Origin: Gnetum montanum
Taxonomy: Eukaryota; Streptophyta; Gnetopsida; Gnetales; Gnetaceae
DNA: 64,000 nt
Direction of reading: 5' to 3'
NCBI GenBank assembly: GCA_015680685.1
Contig: MNCI01008322.1
Coordinates: 124,001 to 188,000 of the forward strand
Made by a program: the position numbers and the translations under genes. The notes beneath the pieces are model-generated. The model saw only the letters and a list, made by a program, of their open reading frames with translations, did not search any database and had not been told where the DNA came from. Of this stretch, positions 22,673 to 31,611 are shown one piece after another; within the stretch, counting starts at the first letter, position 1, and every line of letters begins with the position of its first letter.

Positions 22673-24218
22673 GCTTTCCATTGTTTTCGAAATTTTTTAT
22701 TTTACACCTTTTTGTTTTTCAACATCGTTTGTACGTTTGCCAATTCTTACTAAAATTTCCTTTCTTTAATTACTTTTCCATTTCTTCATTTATTATTTAT
22801 GCATGTGTGTGTGTTTAATTTTCAATTGGTTGCTAATAAGTCGTCTTATTGTCATTAGGTGTCTGGAGCGGATGGTTTTCGTTGCAATGGGTCGCGTGAA
22901 ATAGTCCACCTCGTTTATCTCGCTCCCACCCTTGCATTGTTGTTCTTGGACTTTACATCTATTTTCATCTCATAAAATCGGTAGTGAGTCCACATCATCC
23001 ACCCATTCATCCACTCCATGGTTTTCCTTTCTCTGGAAACATGCAACCCCTTTACTTAAAAACATTTTAATGAATGTGTGACTTGTGTAGTTCCCAAATT
23101 CAAGGATGACCCAATGGTTTGAATCGAGTGTGACTTCAAGGGGAATGCAACATTCATCATCCTCTTCTATCCCTAGGGTTGCCGGTGTGTCCTTATGGAT
23201 TTCTTACCTCTCCACGTTCGTCTCTACAAGGAAGCTCTTGGGAAATTCGACCTTGCATGGTGTGGTCCTCATTGTAAAAATTCAAAAAATTCAAAAAAAA
23301 AAAAAACAAAAAACAAAAACAAAACACATGAGGATTCAAAGAACACCCCTTGGTCAAATGCATGCAACCAAGCATGGGTCTTTGCATGGTGTGGTTCCCA
23401 TGAAATAATAAGAAAAACAAAAATAAAAACCTAAGTTGTGGGAATTCAAAGCACATCCCTTAGATTGCCTCTCACGGGTCATGACAACTAGTTATGGGAC
23501 TCATTCCGTCCCCTCTAACTTAGTCCCATTTTACTTCCTTTCTCTCACGCCTATTGGATTGGTGGTTCTCTATGGGTGCATTCTTATATACTTGGCGGAT
23601 GGACGAGGCTTCACATGTTGCTGCGATGTCACTGTATGTGGTTTGTTTTGGGTCTGAACTTAGGAAAGGTCCTACTGGGTCACTTACCCACAACTTCACA
23701 GAGGGTCTCATGTGACCGATGATCAAAATTCCAATGCTCTCACCTCTCTCTTCACCCATTTCTCTCCATAACTCACCTCACTACCCATCTTATGTTTTGA
23801 ACGTTTGTCATGATTTCCATGAACTTCTCTTGCCTTGGCAGGGTCTCATGGATGGGGGTATTAACTTGCAATCACCATTTCTTAACCCTAAGGCCCACAG
23901 ACTCTGGTGTTGAGGATATGCAAGGGCTATTGAGGCTACCGCCTACTATGGGGAGGACCCACTTGCATATTCCTGGTTCTGTTTGTTATCCTCCCATCTT
24001 TTTGATTTCATTGGTTGATTGTTTTCATGATACCCATCGCTCGACTTCTTCTGTGTGGAGTTCTTTTTCACCACGTTCTCCTACCTTTTCCTCTTCTTCT
24101 AGCCCAGCTTACCTTCCTCTTGTCCCTAGCTGTGTTCCCAATCTCTCAAGCTCTTCAACCACCCCAATTTGGCATTTTTAATTGATTTTTTAGGCTTTCT
24201 TTTGTCGAGTCAATAGGT

Positions 24219-24330
24219 GCGACCCCCTATATATACAGTGCCCCGTATACGCAGCCCCTTGCATATACGCAGCCTCGTTGATGCAGCCCTACACCCCTAT
24301 ATATATGCCCATTGTGCCTTATACTTTTGT
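24219..24330 (+). promoter_or_regulatory. U3-like palindromic array with TATA-like sequence in the spacer (A)
   Basis: Words such as 'cctatatatacag', 'ccgtatacgcagcc', 'gcatatacgcagcc' and 'gttgatgcagccc' are followed by 'ccctatatatatgccc' (24295-24310). These resemble the element's own LTR U3 regions: 'gcagccgcattgatgtggcc' at 28650-28669, and the 'gtatac' words at 15515-15535. It could be an internal promoter for the 3' ORF or a relic of an LTR fragment. Function is inferred. Confidence 0.5.
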
Positions 24331-24455
24331 CATTTTGCACACAAATTGGGGGGAGATTTTGCCATTTTTCTGCCTCACTTCTTCCCAAGCACCTACGTTT
24401 TCTATCTCGCGTCTGCATCAACCTATCCTTCCCCTCTTAAGCACCTAGAGGTATG

Positions 24456-24474
24456 CTCTCAGTCATGGGGGGGA
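24456..24474 (+). other. Polypurine-like motif 2 of element A (spacer)
   Basis: CTCTCAGTCATGGGGGGGA is close to the 3' tracts of A, D and F (C-A-G-T-C-x-T-G-G-x-G-G). It lies 257 bp before the 3' ORF. Confidence 0.55.
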
Positions 24475-25671
24475 TGAGGCCTATTAGAAATTAATTCATT
24501 CATTCATTAATTGATTAAGACTTCACACCTCTTCAGGGAATAAATGAAAACAATAGTTTAAATTCCAACTTATGCCTTATTGTTTTCGGTTCTAACCCAT
24601 CAACTAATACTCTGGGGGATTTAATGGGATGCACATGTCAGCATCATAACTTAGTTAAATTGAGAAGGTGTATGAAGGCCATTTTGAGTAGCTTGTGCAT
24701 AATCTAATTAATGATTATGTTCGATTGTAGATGGCATCGAAACTAAGGCATCCAAGGGGAGAAGGACCATCACAACCTAGGGAAAAGCATCCACGAACGA
24801 GAAGGGGACGAGGTGTGTAGCACCTAGAGCATGCAGAGGACTCTCATGCAACCGACCCCCTCTGCAAAGGACTTGATGTGGAATCTATCCATCAGATTCC
24901 CAAAGAGGAGATTCCCAATGAGCAATCGCAAGGGGATGAAACTTTGAAGATAGTACCACGGCTTGAGGTCACCCTGACCCAAGCATGTCTTGACGCTATC
25001 AAGCTGCAGGAAGTGCAACGAATGGTCCTACAAGAGTTAAACTTTGGACCATTTCTTGAGAATGCACTAGAAGATGTGAAGCTTCAATTACAAAATTCTC
25101 CTATGTGGCCAATCATCACAACCAGTGGTGAATGGTACTTAGGAGAGATCTATCTCTTCTGGACAAATCGGCAACTAGGGTCCAGAGTAAGAATTAAAAA
25201 CATCTATGTCTATTACTCTACAAAAGTAATTGTGCAAGCTCTGGGGTTGCCAGAGACTGGAGCAGATGTGGCAAAGATCTTGAAGCAAGTTGACCCCAAG
25301 GTAAAAGGGGAGTGGATCAGGCGGTGCTATGGGGTGGATCACAAAGAGTTCGACACTCTAACCACTGTGGAGAGGGTGTATTCAAAAATTGCATCTTACC
25401 ACTTGAACCCAATGGTGAGACCCAGCAAAATCACGTCCTTCTCTGCTCATGCATGTGCTACCTTAAGTGGGAAATTCCTAATGAGCCTTTCATAATTGTT
25501 ATTCTTGGAAATTGAAAAAAGGTTCATTGAAAGTGAACATGGAAGGCAGGCTCTCCCCTTTCCCTACCTAATCAGAAAGTTATGCAAATGGGTAGGGATA
25601 CCACAGTATGCCAACTATACACTTCGGCATGCCCCAATTGCCTCATGGTGGGAAATGATGAAGGATAGGAC

Positions 25672-25676
25672 TCCGG
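25672..25676. repeat. Target-site duplication of solo LTR C, left (TCCGG)
   Basis: Differs from the right copy TCCGA (26469-26473) by one transition. Confidence 0.65.
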
Positions 25677-26468
25677 TGATGAGTGGCGAGGTACCCCTAC
25701 ACTCAACCATATGAATACGAGCATCTCACATGTGATCTGGTCGAACTCTAAGGACTAAGTGCTTACGGGCCTTAATGGAACACTTAAGGTTAATCAATCA
25801 CTGTCTTCTCAAACTTACTTGTATTGTCATAGTTGTATGGTTAAGTAAGCTTGAGGTATATGATTTTTATATATTTTGTCTTTTTAATGCCTATGCTAAT
25901 AGGGAAAGGTGAAGAGAACTAAATGAATAACTTTCATTAACTATTCACTAACTAAGTTCTAATTATCCTAGCACCAGTATCCATTTCCACTTGCTGCACA
26001 CACCCTGAACTAGTGCAACACTACTCTTTACTGGGTTACCAAGCATTACACACGTGCTCAAAGCGGTCGTATTGAGTGCACTTAACTAGGAGAGTTAAGG
26101 GTTGAGAGAGATTAATTATCTAGGAAAGCATTTAAATAATTAACAATAATTAAATCCTATTTAGCTTAGTCCACATGCTGCAAGCTTTATAAGAAAGTTC
26201 ATCTTTATTTCCGTACACAAATGTGTGCTTAGGTACAATTTGCTTGAATAAAGATTCGTTCACTTTAAGACTCCTACTATCGGCACATGGAAATTATTCT
26301 AACTATGGAATGGTAAAACTGCTATAGTTTGGCTAAGGGTCTAAGTCTAGATGTCTAAAATAGGGAAGGCCGCCTCTTATTTATAGACATTGCGGCTGGT
26401 TGCAATATCGCGTACGCGATATCGCAGGGACGGATGCGATATCGCGTATACGATATCACGTCCCATCA
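25677..26468 (-). mobile_element. Solo LTR C inserted in the 3' ORF of element A (792 bp)
   Basis: It begins TGATGAGTGG and ends ...TCCCATCA, both LTR termini. It is colinear with the D LTRs on the same strand. The TATA box (reverse of 'ttatttatag') lies near 26376-26386. The U3 between it and 26468 is packed with 'gatatcgcgtacgcgatatc'-like palindromes. The 3' ORF of A resumes on the far side and no internal region is present, so this is the product of LTR-LTR recombination. Confidence 0.9.
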
Positions 26469-26473
26469 TCCGA
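26469..26473. repeat. Target-site duplication of solo LTR C, right (TCCGA)
   Basis: Pairs with 25672-25676, 4 of 5 identical. Confidence 0.65.
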
Positions 26474-28574
26474 CCACCACACAAATAGAGGAGGAGTAGT
26501 AACCACCTCCACCGCTTGCGTAAACAATGAGGTCAGGTTTGCAAACCATTGCAGAGCATATACGCGAAATTCAGCAATTGCTCTTGAGTCAACAAGAGCA
26601 ATCTGGAAGGACAGGTGGAGGAGAAGGCTCTTCAGTCTATTGCCCTACAATGAGCCATCTGGAGCAAGTGGCTTGATTAGTAAGTCTACTAGAAAGAGCA
26701 GGGCTGATGTTCTTTGTTGCCCGAACACAGGTACCCGCAAGAACTGATCCTAGTGTCTAGGAGGTAACGATATCTGTGTAATAGTTATTTCCTAAAATTT
26801 TAGGAAATGTTGCTACTTTCTCGGTACACTTGGAAGATGGTGAGGGGGCGACAGTCCTGGTGATGCAACACCAAGGATAGGAGGTTGTGGCTGAAGTGGT
26901 TGCTAACATGATCGCTGCGACCCTTAACACATCGGCGGCACCTGTACCAGATGTACATGGACTTGAAGATGTATAGGCATCTGCCAGGACTTCATGTAGT
27001 AGGATCGATGTAGCTCAACATGAAGAACTATTGAACCAACAGGTGGGAACCAGGCAATCGCTTCTGGATGTCTTTGACCTTCTGGACAACATCACTACAA
27101 CCTAGTTAGAGCTGCTCTTGGCAAGGGGTAAGAGCCTCATCTTGAAAGGGCAACTTAAAGTTGCTCAATTAAGAACCCAACTTACCGATCCAACTCTTCT
27201 CAACCGTGAGCTCATTAGAGATGAAGCTTTTCAACAGCTTCAGGTCAAACTTTAGATAGTTGAGGATGAGCAAGAGTCGGTGATCCTTGATAAGTCCTTG
27301 GCAGATGCTCATGCATATCATTTAAACAAGGACTTGATAGAGGTTCGCCAGGAGAATGTCAGGTTGACCACAGAAGTTCATCACTTGTGCAATGTTGGTG
27401 CTAAAAATGAACACATGAAAAGCTTTATTCACCAACAATAGGAAGAGCTAGCTAGGGTGAACGCTGATGTGAGGAGGTTGGCCACTGAGAATCGAAATCT
27501 ATCCATGGAGGAGGTTTGAACCTTGCGATAGAAATCAACCATCGAAATTGCCGCTTGGAAGAATGAAGCCCTTAAATTTGAAAAAGTTAAGAATCATTAC
27601 AGGGACCAAGTGGGGTTGCAAAAGGAAGTGAACGAGAAACAGATTCAAGTCACAAAGGTTAAGATGAACCAAGAGCTCTAGCAGCTATGAGAAGAAGGCG
27701 AGGTATGGCAACCTATCTTTGATGGGTTGAATGCCTACAACCAGGCTGAGATCCACCTCAAGGAACTGCAGATTGAAGAAATTATAGAATACATGGATTT
27801 GGCCAACCTTCGCGATGCAAATCTGGCTATGCTAACAGCTGAGAGACCGCAGCTTGAACTAGAAAAGCAAGTGGCCGCCTCGTATTCTTTATACGAGGGT
27901 GAGTTTCAAGTGCACAAGGCAAAAAAACAAAAATTGGAAATAGCAAATGTGGAACTCAAGGTTCTCTGCATGTGTTTTGAAGGACAATGTGAAGTCGTGG
28001 AGAACTTGGCCCATCAAATGAATGACTACCAGAAGCTATAGACATCAATTTGAGCATTTGACATTAAACGAAAATAGTTCATAGCTTGGTTTGTTAATTG
28101 AAAGAACTCTTCCCTATGCTGTTGTGTCCTTGGGAGGTTCCAGTCCTAGCACACATTGGTGAAGCCGCCTGGACAGTGAACAATCCCAGAAGCAAGGAGG
28201 AAAAAATAAGGGCACTCTTGGAGGCTTTCTGGTTCCCTCTAGAAGTTGCAACTGCTGTGGGGCAACCATCATTCATGCCACCACTGCCACGTGGGCTAGA
28301 GGTTAGTGAAGGTCCGTCAGAACCACCGCCCCTAGGGACGGTGTGATCTTCTCTAGTAATTTTTGCATCTTTCAACATGGCAGAGAATCCAGGACTGTCA
28401 GGGTGTTCAATATTGTCTCTGAACACCACCATTTTGTAATTTTTCCTTCTCTGTACACTCGGGCACTTGGCACGTTAGTAAAATTGGTGTTGTGTCATGT
28501 GTGTCAAGTCATGTGTGTTGTAATAAAAAGTCCATACCTTCCAAATTGTAGAGGAACTCGAGGACAAGTTTTTA

Positions 28575-28590
28575 CTCAGTCGTGGAGGTA
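28575..28590 (+). promoter_or_regulatory. Polypurine tract of element A
   Basis: CTCAGTCGTGGAGGTA directly precedes the 3' LTR start TGATGAAATG. The upstream block 'gaggacaagtttttact' is shared with B, D and F. Confidence 0.8.
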
Positions 28591-29496
28591 TGATGAAATG
28601 CTGAATAGTTGATGTGTTGACTAGGCCACATATGTGGGGCCCTATATATGCAGCCGCATTGATGTGGCCCCGTCGATGCATCCCTCCATGCATCGACGTG
28701 GCCCCATTTATGTGGAGCCTGTTTCAGCCTATAAATAAGTGGGCTCCTACCACACTTAGGTACCTTTTTGGCAATTGTAGCAAAGCTCTTGCAGTTTGTT
28801 TCCATGAGAATTAGAATATTTTCCAAGTTCCTGTAGTAGGTGTAAGAAAGGTATTCGACTCTTTATTTGAGCGTTGATGTACCTGAGCCCATTGGCATGA
28901 ATGGCAATAAAGATGAGCTTTTCAAGTATTCCTTATAGCAATTGGACTTAGTCATTTGATGCATTTGATAGTTTAATATTTCTATGCTTTAATGATTCCT
29001 TAAGTTTCCATTGTTATTATTTTAATCGCTATTGCTCTTTTATAGTTCATAGAAACCATAAGTACGACCATCTCGAATGTAAACCCAACACTTGGCAACC
29101 CAACGATGCTTAACATCTGGTAACCCAGTAGTAGTTAGGGGATGCTCAGGATGTGCACAGAAGATGGGATCAGATACTTATGCTAGGAAGAGTTAAGATA
29201 TAGATTAGGCTAATTATAGATTATGTATTATTCCATTCCTTACTTTCCATTCCAAGAATTAGATGCTAGAAGATAAAGTGAAAAAGCCATAACAGTCAGT
29301 TGCCTCAATCTCACTTAACCATCACAATTAGAACATCACAAGTGAGGTTGGGAAGATAATGACTGTTCTAACATAAGGTTTTTCTGGTTAAGGTTTGGTG
29401 TATGCAAAATGCTTACAGTCTATAGAATTCGACCGAGTTGCGTGTGAACACCCATGATTCGCATGGTTGGACGTAGGGGTACCTACCCGCTCATCA
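28591..29496 (+). mobile_element. Element A 3' LTR (906 bp)
   Basis: TATA box 'cctataaata' at 28728. The U3 ahead of it is 137 bp, with palindromes such as 'ccacatatgtgg' and 'gatgcatccctccatgcatc'. From the TATA box to the ...GCTCATCA end it is colinear with the 5' LTR. Confidence 0.92.
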
Positions 29497-29501
29497 AAAA
29501 G
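29497..29501. repeat. Target-site duplication of element A, right (AAAAG)
   Basis: Identical to 15478-15482. Confidence 0.85.
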
Positions 29502-29701
29502 TTTTTCTCCATTTAACCATATCTTTACTAAAACCCTTTCCTAACCAACTTATAGTATCATTTTAAAAAACCAATAATATATTATTATTGTACATAGACA
29601 TTTCATTGCTACACACTTTAATCATGTAATCAATTGTGTTGTCATTTTTGAGCATAATCTTGAACTGTATTTTTTAGTGTTATTTGTCAACTATAATCAT
29701 G

Positions 29702-30135
29702 TAATGTTATCTTGTGCTAGATTTTTGTGTAATTTCTATGTTGTTCTAAGACAAGTGGTAATACCTAGGTTCCTAGTGTAACCACTCAAAACAAGTTAAA
29801 CTTTTCCTATCTAATGACCTTTGCAAGATGAGCATTGAATTCTGAGTGATAATCCTTATATTATCTTGCAAAATTTATGTGTGATTCTTATGCTAAGTTG
29901 AGACAAAATAGCACATTGCCAAGATTCCTTCTACTTGTTTCTCAAGTGGTAAGACTTACGTTATAACCTAATGTAACCAAAAAGAAGTTAAACTTTCCCT
30001 GATTCAATGACCTTATCAAGATGAGCATTGAGCATTTGAGTGATGATCCTTATATTATCTTGTGCCATATTTCTATGCAATTCTTGTGCTGGGCTAAGAT
30101 AAAATAGCACATTAGCAAGATTCCTTTTGCATTAT
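29702..30135. repeat. Tandem duplication, unit about 180-190 bp, about 2.4 copies
   Basis: Blocks recur in order: 'ttatcttgtgc', 'gattcttgtgctaag', 'aaaatagcacatt', 'caagtggtaa', 'gaagttaaac', 'tgaccttatcaagatgagca' and 'gatccttatattatcttg'. Copies begin near 29702, 29870 and 30050 and are diverged. Confidence 0.75.
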
Positions 30136-30621
30136 GGAATTACATATTTCATGATTCATCCAAAATTTTCTCTTAATCATTTATCACTACTAAAAATACC
30201 ATAGTTGTCAACACCCTTGAAATTAACCATAAATAAATTTATAAAATCACTTAAGGGGTATCAATAAATTATTTAAAAATCCATATATTACATATGTAAG
30301 ACTTAACATCCCAAATTAATCAGTTGAGAAATATTAATTCACCATATATATAGCCTTATAATCCATTAAGCATACTTGAATAAATCATAAAGAATAAGCA
30401 CTTAAAAAAAATCTATGTAACATTACACCAACATCTCAAGTACAAATCCTTTATGCCCAAAGTTATAAGAGATATAATTGATAACCACATGAGACAACTT
30501 TTTAAATCCATAACATGGCTTGAAAGTACAATAAGGCTTGAAACCTTTATCTACATCACACCATTTCTTTTGCTATATACTTTGATATCATTTGCACTAC
30601 TACCTAGAAACTCCATCCAAG

Positions 30622-30626
30622 CCTCT
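30622..30626. repeat. Probable target-site duplication of element B, left (CCTCT)
   Basis: Four of five match CCTCC at 43679-43683. Confidence 0.6.
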
Positions 30627-31474
30627 TGATAAAGTCAAAAATTTTGCAACAACGATATCATAGTTATGATGTCATAGATACATTATTGTATAAATGATAT
30701 CATGGAGTGCATGCCAGCCTATATAAGCAACACATGGATGCACAAAACTGAGGAGATACATTAGCATAATAACATAACTCTTTTAGTTTGTTTTCTTGAA
30801 TTCAGTACTTAGCAATGTGTGCCCACAATGTGATGTTTTCTAATTGAACAAAGTCTTTATTCGAGTGTGATTTACTTGGACACATTGCATGCACAGCCAT
30901 AAAGATCAAGATTACTCTACATCATTGCAACAACACTTAGCTTTATTTATGTTTCCAATTGGTTTATTGTTTACTGCTTTCATAGTTAATGTTTACCATT
31001 ACTTGCAATTTACTTTTAATGTTGTTAAGCAGAATGAGTACAGTTGATCTTGAGCACATAAGTGTAATTGCTTGGTAACCTAGTAGTAATATCACTTGGT
31101 ACACCCAGTAGTGTGGTACTTGGTAATCTTAGTAGTAGTTGCATGGAGTCCAAGGTGTGACCAGAAGATCAAGATCGGCTTCTCATTGCATAGGCTAGTT
31201 TAGATCTATTCTACTGTCACTTAGTTTTAGAAACCTTTACTTTCACTTCATGTTTACTAGGAGCCTAATGGCCAATTCAACATCAATATCATATACCTCA
31301 CCATCAGTTAAACCATATGCATTAATTTTACTAACTCATGTGGGAAGATAATGATCGGAAATGCTAATCAATTATTTGTATAATAACATTATCTTATCTG
31401 TGAAGTTTGACTAGGATTGCGTGTGAACACTCGTATCTCATATGGTTGGGTGTTGGATACTCCATCGTTCATCA
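30627..31474 (+). mobile_element. Element B 5' LTR (848 bp)
   Basis: It starts TGATAAAGTC and ends ...TTCATCA. TATA box 'cctatataag' at 30718; U3 91 bp with 'gatatcatag'-type palindromes. From the TATA box on it is 757 bp, exactly as in the 3' copy. Confidence 0.92.
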
Positions 31475-31475
31475 T

Positions 31476-31493
31476 TGGTGCCATTTCCAGGGA
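31476..31493 (+). promoter_or_regulatory. Primer-binding site, tRNA-Asp type, decayed (B)
   Basis: TGGTGCCATTTCCAGGGA is at the same offset as in A. It differs from the tRNA-Asp site by three transitions and one transversion. Confidence 0.7.
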
Positions 31494-31611
31494 TAAGTCA
31501 ATGTTATACTAAGTAATTAATTTTCCACAATTTGTTGTATTAGAACCTAACTCTAATCTTCACAACCTTAATATAAAGCACACTTAATACAAACCGTCAA
31601 TAAATGATAAT

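Larger units (their letters stand above)
22673..24730 (+). other. Spacer between pol and the 3' ORF in element A
   Basis: The spacer is 2,058 bp, almost the same as in B (2,079 bp). It has no credible gene. A conserved block 'gggaggacccact' (about 23949-23961) recurs in B (near 38971) and D (near 47932). An A-rich stretch lies at 23276-23330. The right part contains a U3-like palindromic array (24219-24330), a polypurine-like motif (24456-24474) and an AG directly before the ORF start at 24731. Confidence 0.7.
24731..28346 (+). pseudogene. 3' ORF of element A (about 940 codons without the inserted LTR), globular plus coiled-coil protein
   Basis: The ATG at 24731 directly follows ...cgattgtag, a splice-acceptor-like sequence. 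The N-terminal basic stretch is followed by a globular part (24878-25670): E-W-Y-L-G-E, V-R-I-K-N-I-Y-V-Y-Y-S, A-L-G-L-P-E-T-G, Y-S-K-I-A-S-Y-H-L and P-Y-L-I-R-K-L-C-K-W. This recalls the 'putative plant transposon protein' domain of Athila-type extra ORFs, a tentative match. Solo LTR C interrupts it at 25677. After it, 26800-28041 encodes a long Glu/Lys/Leu-rich coiled-coil-like stretch. A frameshift follows, then a conserved end (W-E-V-P ... E-E-K-I-R-A-L-L-E-A ... P-P-P-L-G-T-V). B has a full homologue and F the C-terminal end. No signal peptide or membrane helix is apparent, so it does not look like an envelope protein. Many stops are present. Confidence 0.72.
15483..29496 (+). mobile_element. 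Element A: complete 14.0-kb Athila-like Ty3/Gypsy retrotransposon
   Basis: Order: 5' LTR (15483-16329), tRNA-Asp-type primer site (16331-16348), gag, protease, RT, RNase H, integrase (to 22672), spacer (22673-24730), 3' ORF (24731-28346, interrupted by solo LTR C), polypurine tract (28575-28590), 3' LTR (28591-29496), with AAAAG duplicated on both sides. The Athila assignment rests on the primer site, the F-M-D-D RT box, the K-G-V-E-N-V-V-A-D-H-L-S-R-L RNase H end and the extra ORF after pol. The reading frames carry many stops and a few frameshifts, so the copy is dead. Fourteen kilobases is at the long end for the clade; the long 3' ORF accounts for it. Confidence 0.93.
29502..30626. other. 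DNA between elements A and B, no gene seen
   Basis: A+T-rich, with a tandem duplication (29702-30135). Its right end (30601-30626) plus 43679 onward, read across element B, matches 45540 onward, showing that B landed inside an older repeated sequence. Confidence 0.5.

Noticed and set aside
24731-28346. Calling the 3' ORF an envelope gene
   Set aside because: No signal peptide, membrane helix or cleavage-site pattern is visible; the C-terminal half is coiled-coil-like.
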